A DNA stretch of 64,000 nt, taken from NCBI GenBank assembly GCA_021414025.1, contig JAIOPG010000008.1:1-64000 (forward strand), read 5' to 3'. Positions 8,219-16,930 of the stretch are shown piece by piece. Source of the DNA: Planctomycetota bacterium. Its GTDB lineage: Bacteria; Planctomycetota; Phycisphaerae; Phycisphaerales; SM1A02. Positions within the stretch are counted from its first letter, which is position 1; each line of letters opens with the position of its first letter. A program made the position numbers and the translations under genes. Below the pieces are notes generated by a model that worked only from the letters and a program-made list of their open reading frames with translations, made no database searches and was not told where the DNA came from.

Positions 8219-11007
8219 CGCGTGGCGGGCATGGAGCGGGTCACGTTGGAGGTGCGGTAGCACTCGAGCACGTCGCCGGTCTTGATGTCGTTGTACCCGA
8301 CGATCTTCATGCCGCATTCCATGCCGGCGCGGACTTCCTTGGCGTCATCCTTGAGCCGCTTGAGCTGCTCGAGCCGCCGGTCCTTCTCGACGACGATGCC
8401 GTCGCGGGTGACGCGGATCTGGGCATTGCGCTCCACCACGCCGTCGGTCACGTAGCAGCCGGCGATCATGCCGACCTTGGAGATCTTGAAGACCTCGCGG
8501 ACCTCGGCGTGGCCCAGCACTTCCAGCTTGATCTCCGGCGTCAGCAGTCCGCTGGCGGCCTTGGTGACGTCGTCGACCAATTCATAGATGACTTCATAGA
8601 GCCGGATCTCGACGTTCTTGCGCTCCGCCAGGGCGCGGGCCTTGCCGCTGCTGGTGACGTTGAAGCCGAGAATGATCGAGCCGGTCGCCTCGGCCAGCGA
8701 GACGTCGCTCTCGTTGATGCCGCCGACCGCCGCGTGGCGGACGTTGACCGCGACTTCATCGGTCTTGATCTTGGAGAGCACCGCGCGGAGGGTCTCCATG
8801 CTGCCCTGCACGTCGGCCTTGACCAGCAAGCCGAGCTCCTTGACCTGCTCCTTGCCCATGTGCTCGAAGATGTTGTCGAGGGTGATCTTGGGCGCCGCCA
8901 ACTCGCGCTCGCGCTCGATGCGCCGGCGGTCCTCGGCGGCCTCCTCGGCGTCCTTCAGGCTGGTCACGCAGAAGAACTTGTCCCCCGCGTCCGGCATCAT
9001 GTCGATGCCGCTGATCGCCACCGGCGTGCTCGGGCCCGCCTCGTCGACGCGCTGCCCCTTGTCGTTCACAAGATCACGCACGCGCCCGAAGGCGCGGCCG
9101 ATGACCACGAAGTCGCTGCGGCGCAGCGTTCCTTCCTGCACGATCAGCCGGGCGACGGCGCCGCGGCCCTCCTCGAGCTGGGCTTCGAGCACGGTGCCCT
9201 GGGCCAGGCCCTTGTAGTCCGCCTTCAGGCCGAGCAATTCCGCCTGGTAGTCGAGCACATCAAGCAACTCCTGGATGCCGGTGTTCTTGGCGGCGCTGGT
9301 CTTGATGACCTCGGTCTGCCCGCCCCACTCCACCGGATTGAGCCCGTGCTCGGCGAGCTGGCCGAAGATGCGCTGGATGTTCTTCTCGGTCGCCTCCGGC
9401 TTGTCGATCTTGTTGAGAGCCACGATGACCGGCACGCCCGCGCTCTTGGCGTGGTTGATGCTCTCGATGGTCTGCGGCATCACACCGTCGTCGGCGGCGA
9501 CCACCAGGACCACCAGGTCGGTGACCTTGGCGCCGCGGGCGCGCATGTTGGTGAAGGCCTCGTGGCCCGGCGTGTCGATGAAGGTGATGACGCGCTCCTG
9601 GTCGCCGGCCTTCACCGGCGTCTGGAAGGCGCTGGTGGCCTGGGTGATGCCGCCCGCCTCGCCGGCGGCGACGTTGGCGTTGCGGATGCGGTCGAGCAGG
9701 CTGGTCTTGCCGTGGTCGACGTGTCCCATGATGGTGACCACGGGGCTGCGCGGGCGCTCGTCGCTGCGGACGCGCTCCTTGAAGCCCGCCTCGATGATGT
9801 CGGCGGCGCTGCGGGCCTCCTCGATCACCAGTTCGATGTCGAACTCAAGCATGGTTTCCAGGGCCTGGTCGGAGGAGATGATGCTGTTGATCGTGGCCGT
9901 CGTGCCCTTCATGAAGAGGCGCTTGAGGATGTCCGACGCCTTCACACCCGTCACCGAGGAGAGCTCCTTGATGTTGATGGGCTCGGAGATCTTGACGACG
10001 CCGGTCACCGGACCCATCTGCCGCACGGGCTGGGCCGAGGTCTTCTTGTCGGTGGTGCGCACGCGGTTCTTCTTGAAGAACCCGACGGAGGACATCCGCT
10101 CCTCGCGCTCCTTCAGATCCTGCTTGCGCCAAGGATCGGCGGGCGCCGCTTCGCCGGCGCGGCCGCGCCCGTCGTTGGCGATGACGCGGCGCTTGTTGCG
10201 GCCGCCGGCGCTCTTGTCGGGTCCGCGCGAGGGCGCGCCCGGGGCCGTTCCGGCTCCCGCGCCTCCGGTGGCGCCGCCGCCGCCGAATCGCGAGCCGGGT
10301 CGATAGTCGCCGGAGCCCATGCTTGGCCTGGGCCGTGGGGCGGGAAGCGTGTCGGCCTTCTCGACGCGGATCACCCGCGGGCCGGAGAGGCGGGTCTTGT
10401 CGGGCTGCTGCAGCATCGGGCCGGCGGCGCGCACGTCGGTCGGACGCGTCGGCACATTGGCCTTGGCCGGAGGTCCGGGCCGCAGGAATGTTTTGGGCGG
10501 AGCCGCGACCGGCTTGGGAGCCTCGGCGGCGACGCGCGGCGCCTCCGCGGTCTTGGCAGCGCCGCCATCGGCGCCTTGGTCATTGTCGGCGCTGGGCGCG
10601 GCGACTTCCTTTTTCTTTGCGTGCAGCGTCGAGGGATCGACGACGGGCGCCTCGGGAACCTCGGCGACCTTGGGCTCCGCCTTGGGAGCCGCCTTGCGAA
10701 CCGGCGGCGCCGGCTTTTCCGCGGCCGGCCGGGCCGCCAGCTTCTTCGCGGTCACTTTCTTTTCGGGCTGATCACCGGCCTCAGTGGCCTTGGCCGTCTG
10801 GGCGGGAGCTTCCTGCACGGCCACCGACGCGCCGCCGCTGCCGCCAAACCATTCGCGGATGGTCTGGGCCAGTCCGATGGAGATGGTGGACTGGGGCTGC
10901 TTGACATCGGGAATGCCCTCGGATTCACAGCGTGAAACAATCTCCTTGGTGGGGACACCAAGTTCCTTCGCCAACTGCGAGACGCGGACTTTCGTGATCT
11001 TGGCCAA
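8215..11007 (-). CDS. infB: Translation initiation factor IF-2
   Basis: A 930-residue GTPase that places initiator tRNA on the ribosome. An IF2_N helix-turn domain (VRVSQLAKELGVPTKEI) lies at residues 6-50. A long Ala/Pro/Lys linker of about 330 residues follows. The G domain has VTIMGHVDHGKT (P-loop), DTPGHEAF and NKID. Domains II-IV complete the protein. The start codon is TTG at 11007, preceded by AAAGGAATTCCA; no ATG fits as well because IF2_N begins immediately after it. The gene lies 56 bases after nusA. The long antisense open frame here is a shadow. Confidence 0.97.
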   Translation of the reverse strand: MAKITKVRVSQLAKELGVPTKEIVSRCESEGIPDVKQPQSTISIGLAQTIREWFGGSGGASVAVQEAPAQTAKATEAGDQPEKKVTAKKLAARPAAEKPAPPVRKAAPKAEPKVAEVPEAPVVDPSTLHAKKKEVAAPSADNDQGADGGAAKTAEAPRVAAEAPKPVAAPPKTFLRPGPPAKANVPTRPTDVRAAGPMLQQPDKTRLSGPRVIRVEKADTLPAPRPRPSMGSGDYRPGSRFGGGGATGGAGAGTAPGAPSRGPDKSAGGRNKRRVIANDGRGRAGEAAPADPWRKQDLKEREERMSSVGFFKKNRVRTTDKKTSAQPVRQMGPVTGVVKISEPINIKELSSVTGVKASDILKRLFMKGTTATINSIISSDQALETMLEFDIELVIEEARSAADIIEAGFKERVRSDERPRSPVVTIMGHVDHGKTSLLDRIRNANVAAGEAGGITQATSAFQTPVKAGDQERVITFIDTPGHEAFTNMRARGAKVTDLVVLVVAADDGVMPQTIESINHAKSAGVPVIVALNKIDKPEATEKNIQRIFGQLAEHGLNPVEWGGQTEVIKTSAAKNTGIQELLDVLDYQAELLGLKADYKGLAQGTVLEAQLEEGRGAVARLIVQEGTLRRSDFVVIGRAFGRVRDLVNDKGQRVDEAGPSTPVAISGIDMMPDAGDKFFCVTSLKDAEEAAEDRRRIERERELAAPKITLDNIFEHMGKEQVKELGLLVKADVQGSMETLRAVLSKIKTDEVAVNVRHAAVGGINESDVSLAEATGSIILGFNVTSSGKARALAERKNVEIRLYEVIYELVDDVTKAASGLLTPEIKLEVLGHAEVREVFKISKVGMIAGCYVTDGVVERNAQIRVTRDGIVVEKDRRLEQLKRLKDDAKEVRAGMECGMKIVGYNDIKTGDVLECYRTSNVTRSMPATR

Positions 11008-11063
11008 TGGAATTCCTTTGTAGTTTCAGTTCAAAAATTTCAGGTTCACAACGCGCATGCAAT

Positions 11064-12377
11064 TCAACTCTTTCCGCCCAGAATGTCGTCGGCCGTGTCT
11101 TCCGCGGCCTGGTCGGTCTGGACCGCGGGAGCGGCTCCCAGCAGCACATCCGCCGCGGCGCCCTCTTCGGCGGCCAGCCGCTCGGCGGCACTCTTCTCCT
11201 GCTCCTGCTGCTCGGCAACGATCTTTGCCTTGTCGATGCAGGTGGTCACGATCAGGTCGGCCAGCTCCGGAGCGATGCCGAGGTTGGTCTCCAGGATCTC
11301 CGGGCCGACTTCCTCCACGTCGAAAACGCTGATCAGGCCCAGCGCGCCGAGCTTGTCGAGCATTTCGTCGGTGATGCCTTCGATCGGGCGCACCGTTTCC
11401 TCCAGAATGGCCAGGCCCTTCTGGAATTCGGGCGGGGTGAGAATGTCGACGTCCCAGCCGGTCAGGCGGGCCGCCAGCCGGACGTTCTGTCCGCGCCGTC
11501 CGATGGCCAGACTCAGTTGATCCTCGCGCACGATGATGGTGGCGCGGCCGAGCTCGAAGCAGAGCGTGACTTCCTCGACTTCGGCGGGCTTGAGGGCGTT
11601 GGAGATCAGCACTTGGCTGGATTCGTTCCAGCGCACGATGTCGATCTTCTCGCCGCCCAGCTCGTCGACGATGTTGCGGATGCGGCTGCCGCGCACGCCG
11701 ACGCAGGCGCCGACCGCATCGACCTTGCTGTCGATGCTGGAAACGGCCAGCTTGGTCCGGAAGCCCGCCTCGCGGGACATCGCCTTGATGTCGATCACGC
11801 GTTCGGCAACTTCGGGCACCTCGGCCTCGAAGAGTCGGCGGATGAAGTCGGGATGGGCGCGGCTGAGCACAATCTTGACCTGGTGCCCGGCGTCGCGGAC
11901 ATCCAGGATGAGGCAGCGCACCCGGTCGCCCGGCTGGAACTGCTCGCCCGGGATCTGCTCGCTGCGCGGCATGAAGCCCTCGGCGCGATCGATCTGCACC
12001 ACCAGCGAGCCGCCCTCGTACATCTGCGCGGTGCCGGTGACCAGCTCGCCCTGGCGTTTGGAGAACTCCTCGAGCAGGCTGTTGCGCTCCTCCTCGCGGA
12101 ATTTCTGGATCATGACCTGCTTGGCGGTCTGGGCGGGAATGCGGCCCAGCGAGGCCAGCGGGATCTCCTCCTGGGCGCCATCCTCCAGGTTCCTCCAGAT
12201 GCGCAGCGCGCCATTGAGGCGGTCGATCTCGCAGCCGAACTCCTCGAGATTCTCGCTGTTGAAGTGCTTGCGGGCGGCGCTGACCATGGCCTGCTCGAGG
12301 TCCATGAGAAGGATCTCGCGGTCGATATTGCGGTCGCGGGCGATGGAGTCGAGGATTCGGAGGGTTTCACTGTTCAT
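11064..12377 (-). CDS. nusA: Transcription termination/antitermination factor NusA
   Basis: A 437-residue RNA-polymerase-associated elongation factor. An N-terminal RNAP-binding domain (residues 1-130) begins MNSETLRILDSIARDRNIDRE. It is followed by S1 (KRQGELVTGTAQMYEGGSL), KH1/KH2 (GACVGVRGSRIRNIVDEL and LSLAIGRRGQNVRLAARLTGW), a helix-hairpin-helix-like C-terminal region, and a low-complexity acidic tail. The ATG at 12377 is the only start that gives the canonical N-terminus. It is the first gene of the operon, with a long structured leader upstream. rimP, which precedes nusA in many bacteria, is absent here. Confidence 0.96.
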   Translation of the reverse strand: MNSETLRILDSIARDRNIDREILLMDLEQAMVSAARKHFNSENLEEFGCEIDRLNGALRIWRNLEDGAQEEIPLASLGRIPAQTAKQVMIQKFREEERNSLLEEFSKRQGELVTGTAQMYEGGSLVVQIDRAEGFMPRSEQIPGEQFQPGDRVRCLILDVRDAGHQVKIVLSRAHPDFIRRLFEAEVPEVAERVIDIKAMSREAGFRTKLAVSSIDSKVDAVGACVGVRGSRIRNIVDELGGEKIDIVRWNESSQVLISNALKPAEVEEVTLCFELGRATIIVREDQLSLAIGRRGQNVRLAARLTGWDVDILTPPEFQKGLAILEETVRPIEGITDEMLDKLGALGLISVFDVEEVGPEILETNLGIAPELADLIVTTCIDKAKIVAEQQEQEKSAAERLAAEEGAAADVLLGAAPAVQTDQAAEDTADDILGGKS

Positions 12378-12733
12378 TGGGATGTCTCTTCTGTTTTTGA
12401 GTGACGAAAATTGAATTGTCCGCGGCCCGGCGCCGCCACAGGTTGTCGCCGCAAAACGAACGCGGGTCACGCTCGGTGCGGCACCGCGGCGTGACCCGTC
12501 CACTGACCGTCCGGAAGGGACAGTCAAGACTCCTGGAGGGCGTCTTCTACAAGACGGCCTCCATGCGCGAGCCTTCAGCCGCACTTGGCCCAAAGCCAAG
12601 ACGACGCCCGACTCCAGGATGGACGCTCAAGCGCGTCATCGCGGGAGGTGGGCCGACGAAACCATGGTGCGAAAACTTTTGGTCATGGGATTCGATCGTG
12701 AAACGGACGGACCGGCTCCAACAAGGAACCGAG
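12378..12733 (-). promoter_or_regulatory. Structured 5' leader of the nusA-infB operon (about 355 nt)
   Basis: Between the predicted transcription start near 12733 and the nusA ATG there is no convincing gene. Four inverted repeats are present: 12463-12498 (outer arms CGGGTCACGC/GCGTGACCCG, inner CGGTGC/GCACCG), 12503-12526 (TGACcGTCC/GGACaGTCA), 12534-12563 (13-base arms with one mismatch) and 12584-12600 (CTTGGC/GCCAAG). None is followed by a clear U-run. They may form an autoregulatory or RNase-sensitive leader. I do not recognise a known riboswitch class or a tRNA in it. Confidence 0.5.
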
Positions 12734-12739
12734 CGCGGA

Positions 12740-12768
12740 ATTGTACTGGAAATCGGCCGGATTCTCAA
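12740..12768 (-). promoter_or_regulatory. Sigma70-type promoter of the nusA operon
   Basis: On the minus strand, TTGAGA (12763-12768) and TACAAT (12740-12745) are separated by exactly 17 bases. This is one of the two best two-box promoters visible in the window. It drives the minus-strand operon nusA to icd, and the divergent dsbD-like gene starts 70 bases to the right. Confidence 0.65.
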
Positions 12769-12824
12769 GTGAAGGCATGAACCGGTCCGCGCCGTCGGCC
12801 GTCAAATTCGCCTTGCAAGGCTGC

Positions 12825-12830
12825 TAGGCT
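12825..12830 (+). promoter_or_regulatory. -10-like TAGGCT, 7 nt before the dsbD-like start
   Basis: TAGGCT ends 7 bases before the ATG at 12838, so transcription would begin at or next to the start codon. No Shine-Dalgarno sequence is present. No clear -35 box. Confidence 0.4.
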
Positions 12831-12837
12831 CGATCGA

Positions 12838-14787
12838 ATGAGATTCTTCCGCTTCCTATTGCCCGCTCTCCTGTGGATCGGCCTGACCCAGGCCGCTTCG
12901 GCCGCCGTGGCCCCGCCACAGGCGCCCGCGGCGCTGCCGAGTTTCTCGCCGCCCTTCAAGGGCGCGGCCAAACCCGCCTTCGGCGATTCCCGCGACGCGG
13001 TCAGCGCCGTCGGCGAGGTTCCCAAGGGTGCCGTCCGTCCGGGCTCGCTGGTGCCGGTCGCAATCCGGGTTCAAGTGAAGAGCGGCTGGCACATGTGGCC
13101 GGTGGAGTCGCAGGCACGAGCACTACCCGGGGCGTCGGTTTTCGAGTCGGCGATCTTTTCGACGCTGACGCTCCAGGCCAAAGCGCCGGACGCCGGCGTC
13201 TTGAAGTTGCAAGGCGTGCAGTGGCCGGCGCCGGTGGGAGCCACCTTCGATTTCGGCGAGGGCAAGCAGACGCTCGCCGTGTACGAGGGCGATTTCGTGA
13301 TCTTCGCCGCGGTGCAGGTCGCCGCCGACGCGGCCAACGGCACGCACAGCGCCACCGCCATCCTCGGATTCCAGGCCTGCACCTCCGTCTGCCTGGGGCC
13401 GGCCGATCTTGAGATTCCCTTCACACTCCAGGTGGATTCCGCCGCACCGGTCGCGGCGACGAGCGGAATCTTCGCGCCGTTCGATCCCAGGAAACTGGTC
13501 AGCGACGCTGCGGGGTTAGGCGACTCGAAAAGTGTCCTTTTTGATTTCTTCGGAGCTTCGTTCCATGTCGACCCCAGCGGCGCCGGCTTTCTCCTGCTGC
13601 TGCTGGTGGCTTTCCTGGGCGGCATGCTGCTGAACTTCACTCCCTGCGTTCTGCCGATCATTCCGCTGAAGATCATGTCGCTCAGTCAGTCGGCGGGCAA
13701 CCGGCGCAAGTGCTTCGCGCTGGGATTCGTCATGAGCCTGGGCGTGGTGGGATTCTGGCTCGCCCTGGGCGCTCTGGTGAGCGGCGTCAGCGGATTCAGC
13801 GCCGCCAACCAGCTCTTCCAGTATCCGGCCTTCACCATCGCGCTGGGACTCTTCATCGCCCTGATGGCCGTCGGCATGGCGGGATTCTTCAGCGTCGGGC
13901 TGCCGGCCTGGGTCTACGCCATCGAGCCCAAGCATGATTCCTATCCGGGCACATTCGTGTTTGGAATCATGACCGCCGTGCTGTCGACCCCCTGCACCGC
14001 GCCGCTCATGGGCGCCGCCGCGGGGTGGGCCGCCGCCAGCGGCAGTGCGTCGACGGTGCTGGTGGTCTTTGGAACGATCGGCGCCGGCATGGCGACGCCC
14101 TATCTGATCCTGAGCGCGTATCCATCGCTGGTGTCGCGCATGCCTCGCACCGGACCGGCGAGCGAGCTGGTCAAGCAGGTCATGGGCATCCTGCTCCTGG
14201 CGGCGGCGATCTTCTTCATCGGCGCCGGCGTCAACGGACTGCTGTCGACCCCGACGCATCTGCACTGGTGGCTCATCGGCAGCATTGGATCGCTGGCCGG
14301 CCTCTGGTTGCTGTGGCGGACTTTTCACATCACCAAAAAGAAGCGTTTCCGACTGGTTTTTTCGATGGTTGCCCTGGCCATGGTGGCGCTGAGCGCCGGG
14401 ATCAGCGCAGTGCTGGGAGGATCCAGCAAGACGAACTGGATCCCCTACTCGCCCGAGGCGGTCGCCGCGGCCAAGGCAAAGCACCAGACGATCGTCTTCG
14501 ATTTCACCGCCGAGTGGTGTCTGAACTGCAAGGCGCTGGAGAGCGCGGTGCTGGATTCATCGGAGGTCGTCACGGCGCTGGCCCAGGCGGGCGTGGCACC
14601 GATCAAGGTGGACATCACCAGCCGCAAAAGTGACGGATGGAACCTGCTCCACGATTACGACCGCGTGAGCATTCCCCTGCTCGTGGTGCAGTCCGCCGAC
14701 GGCCAGGTGGTGATGAAGAGCGATGCCTATTCGTCGGGCCAGGTCACCGAGGCGATCCAGTCCGCCCTCAAGGCTTCGACCAAGTAG
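12838..14787 (+). CDS. dsbD: DsbD-like thiol:disulfide interchange protein (membrane electron transporter)
   Basis: 649 residues carrying reducing equivalents from cytoplasmic thioredoxin to periplasmic partners. It has a signal peptide (1-22), an N-terminal DsbD-alpha-type Ig-like domain (about 50-200, WHMWPVESQ...) and a polytopic centre (about 245-510) with the redox cysteines in NFTPCVLPIIPLK and STPCTAPLMG. A C-terminal thioredoxin domain carries CLNC (Cys561/Cys564, in TAEWCLNCKALE). The ATG at 12838 gives the signal peptide directly. The stop overlaps the convergent polysaccharide gene by 20 bases. Likely roles are cytochrome c maturation or periplasmic thiol repair. Confidence 0.93.
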   Translation: MRFFRFLLPALLWIGLTQAASAAVAPPQAPAALPSFSPPFKGAAKPAFGDSRDAVSAVGEVPKGAVRPGSLVPVAIRVQVKSGWHMWPVESQARALPGASVFESAIFSTLTLQAKAPDAGVLKLQGVQWPAPVGATFDFGEGKQTLAVYEGDFVIFAAVQVAADAANGTHSATAILGFQACTSVCLGPADLEIPFTLQVDSAAPVAATSGIFAPFDPRKLVSDAAGLGDSKSVLFDFFGASFHVDPSGAGFLLLLLVAFLGGMLLNFTPCVLPIIPLKIMSLSQSAGNRRKCFALGFVMSLGVVGFWLALGALVSGVSGFSAANQLFQYPAFTIALGLFIALMAVGMAGFFSVGLPAWVYAIEPKHDSYPGTFVFGIMTAVLSTPCTAPLMGAAAGWAAASGSASTVLVVFGTIGAGMATPYLILSAYPSLVSRMPRTGPASELVKQVMGILLLAAAIFFIGAGVNGLLSTPTHLHWWLIGSIGSLAGLWLLWRTFHITKKKRFRLVFSMVALAMVALSAGISAVLGGSSKTNWIPYSPEAVAAAKAKHQTIVFDFTAEWCLNCKALESAVLDSSEVVTALAQAGVAPIKVDITSRKSDGWNLLHDYDRVSIPLLVVQSADGQVVMKSDAYSSGQVTEAIQSALKASTK

Positions 14788-16930
14788 CGCGCAGCTGCTC
14801 CGCTTCGAGCCGGTCGGCCGGGCGCAATTTCAGCAGCACGTCGAAATGCATCGAGTCGTCGGATTCGATGGCGCGCCGGGCGTACTCGCCCGCGACGGGC
14901 CGGGAGAGTTTCGCGGCCCAGCGGGCGGCACGGAGCCACGCCCCGGCGCAGCGCGGATCCATCTCCGTGACGGCAAGTGCGGCCTCCATCGCGGCGGTGG
15001 CATCGGCGTCGGTGTGCGTCTGCGCCGCGATGTGCTCGCGCAGCAGCGAGGCATTCTGCCGCTGAGTGAAAGTCCTTGAGCCCAGGCGGTCGCTGAGTTG
15101 CCGCGCTTCGTGGAGCATCTCCAGTGCCTGCGTCGGATTCTTCGCGAGCGTCGAGGCGCGGATCAACTGGTCGATGGCGGCTTGCATGGAGAGATCGGTC
15201 GGGGTGGCGGAGCCTTCGCAGAGGATCCTCGCGCTTTGGATCCGCGCGGCCGGGCCGGGCTCCCCCTTGGCTGCCTCCGCGGCGTCAAGCAGATGCTGCG
15301 CGGCGCGCTCGACGCGGGCTTCCTCCGCGTTGGCGCCTCGGGCCAGGTGGAGGCAACTCAGCGCGAAGAGCATCGCGGCGACCGCGGCGAACCAGCGCAC
15401 CCCCTCGGCGAACCACTGCCGTCGCTCGCTCGGGAAGCGCGGAACGCTGACCGACAGCAGCGCGCAGGCCCACACCATGGATCCGGGATTCCAGATGGTG
15501 GTTTCAATCTGCCCATCGATCCATACGGTCAGGGCGGCCGCCGCCAGGAGGGGCGCGGGCGTGCTTCCCCAGCGCAGGATGATCGGGAAAATCCACCACG
15601 CCGCGACGCCGGAGAGCGCCGCGCCGGCCAGCCGGGCCGCCAGCGCCGGAAGGTCCAGCGCGTGGGCCTCGCATCGCAGGGCCAGCACCGCGGCGGCGGC
15701 AATGGCGAGCGTCGCGAGCAATCGCGGAAATCGCGATTCGGAAATCACCGCGGCAAGGACGCGGTCGCCGCTGGCGCGCGAGGACATCACCGTCAGGGCG
15801 AAAACCGCGGCGATCATCGGAATTCCCGCCGCGCCAATCTGGGCCAGCCAGTCGAAGAAGACGGCGTGCGAACTCTGCACCGCGTCCACTGCGTCGGCCG
15901 GCCGGAAGGAAAGGAAGGCGTCCTGAAAACCATCGATGCCGCTGCCGGGGCAGGGCCGATCCAGGAAGATGCGCCAGGCGCCGACGATGTAGTGGCTGCG
16001 AAAGAGCAGGCTTCGCTCCTGCCCGAATGCGTCCGGTGAAAAAAAGGCACGCAGCGGCGCGGCGAACATGGCCAGCAATAGCAGGGCGATCGCTCCTGCC
16101 GCCAACGCGTTGCGAGACTTGGTGGAATGCCTGGCGGCCGCCAGAAATCCCAGGCCAATCACCATCGCCACAATGGCGCCCTTGGAGCCATTGGCCAGCG
16201 GAACCGCGGCGCAGAGCACCGTCGCCACGATCGCGAGGACGCGGTCGCGGCCCGACAAACGGATTCCCAACGCAGCGAAGAGAACGGTCGCGGCCGCGAA
16301 GAGTCCGGCGAAAATGTTGGCGAGGCCGAACCAGCCCGACATTTCGCGCTGCGAGAGTCGGCGCACATAGGCGGCGGCCTGCGGCCCGTCGGCGTCCCAG
16401 CCATGTTCCGCGAAATAGGCGAGGTCACGCCCGTTGGAGCGGAAGAAGTCCACCACCGCAGGTTGCTCGACGAACCATTGCCAGGCACCGCGGGTCCACC
16501 ACGCGGCGGCGACGCTGACCAGGCACGTCACCAGAACGGCCCAGCCCATTTTCGCGGAGTCCCGCGCGGAAGCGGCCAGCGAAACTCCCGCCGCGGCTGC
16601 GACAAATCCGGCCAGCCAGGTTGTTCCGCGCCACGGCGCTCCTGCGGCCGCGGTCGCATGCGTCCCCAGGATGGAGATCGAAGCCAGCCCCGCAACCACA
16701 AGCAATCCCAGCGCCCAGAGCGAGGCGCACTCGGCAAGAATGAACGCTGCACTCAGGGCGATGACCGCGTCGATCCAGAGGCTCGCGGAGGGGCCGAGCC
16801 CGGCGAAGGAGGCGGGATCGAAGACCGGATCCACGTCGAAGCGAAGCGTCGGCGCCCACGCCACCAGCGACCGCAGCGCGATCGCCGCCCCAAGGATCGC
16901 GGCGGAGACCGGGACCCCGGGTTTTCTCAT
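14768..16930 (-). CDS. O-antigen ligase/Wzy-like polytopic membrane protein
   Basis: 720 residues. About 12-14 hydrophobic segments occupy residues 1-510, followed by a soluble, helical C-terminal part of about 210 residues with TPR-like pairs. The periplasmic loop with CPGSGIDGFQDAF...VQSSHAVFFDWLAQIGAAG matches the O-antigen ligase/polymerase signature (GxGxxxF ... HNxxLxxxxxxG). It presumably joins or polymerises undecaprenyl-linked glycans made from the WecA-type step encoded just upstream. Its ATG (16930) overlaps the stop of that gene (ATGA), so the two are co-translated. Whether it is a ligase or a polymerase cannot be told from sequence. Confidence 0.75.
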   Translation of the reverse strand: MRKPGVPVSAAILGAAIALRSLVAWAPTLRFDVDPVFDPASFAGLGPSASLWIDAVIALSAAFILAECASLWALGLLVVAGLASISILGTHATAAAGAPWRGTTWLAGFVAAAAGVSLAASARDSAKMGWAVLVTCLVSVAAAWWTRGAWQWFVEQPAVVDFFRSNGRDLAYFAEHGWDADGPQAAAYVRRLSQREMSGWFGLANIFAGLFAAATVLFAALGIRLSGRDRVLAIVATVLCAAVPLANGSKGAIVAMVIGLGFLAAARHSTKSRNALAAGAIALLLLAMFAAPLRAFFSPDAFGQERSLLFRSHYIVGAWRIFLDRPCPGSGIDGFQDAFLSFRPADAVDAVQSSHAVFFDWLAQIGAAGIPMIAAVFALTVMSSRASGDRVLAAVISESRFPRLLATLAIAAAAVLALRCEAHALDLPALAARLAGAALSGVAAWWIFPIILRWGSTPAPLLAAAALTVWIDGQIETTIWNPGSMVWACALLSVSVPRFPSERRQWFAEGVRWFAAVAAMLFALSCLHLARGANAEEARVERAAQHLLDAAEAAKGEPGPAARIQSARILCEGSATPTDLSMQAAIDQLIRASTLAKNPTQALEMLHEARQLSDRLGSRTFTQRQNASLLREHIAAQTHTDADATAAMEAALAVTEMDPRCAGAWLRAARWAAKLSRPVAGEYARRAIESDDSMHFDVLLKLRPADRLEAEQLRATWSKP

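Noticed and set aside
8158-10935. 925-codon open frame antisense to infB
   Set aside because: Composition (His/Leu/Gly/Ala/Asp) is typical of the antisense frame of a GC-rich gene; infB on the other strand is unmistakable.
11007-12404. 465-codon open frame antisense to nusA
   Set aside because: It mirrors nusA codon for codon and has no recognisable domain.
12378-12733. tRNA or tmRNA in the nusA leader (as metY precedes nusA in E. coli)
   Set aside because: No T-arm GTTCGA motif, no acceptor pairing, no CCA; the hairpins do not form a cloverleaf.
12401-12772. 123-codon plus-strand frame upstream of nusA
   Set aside because: It crosses the inverted repeats and the nusA promoter, has no ribosome-binding site, and its composition is non-coding-like.
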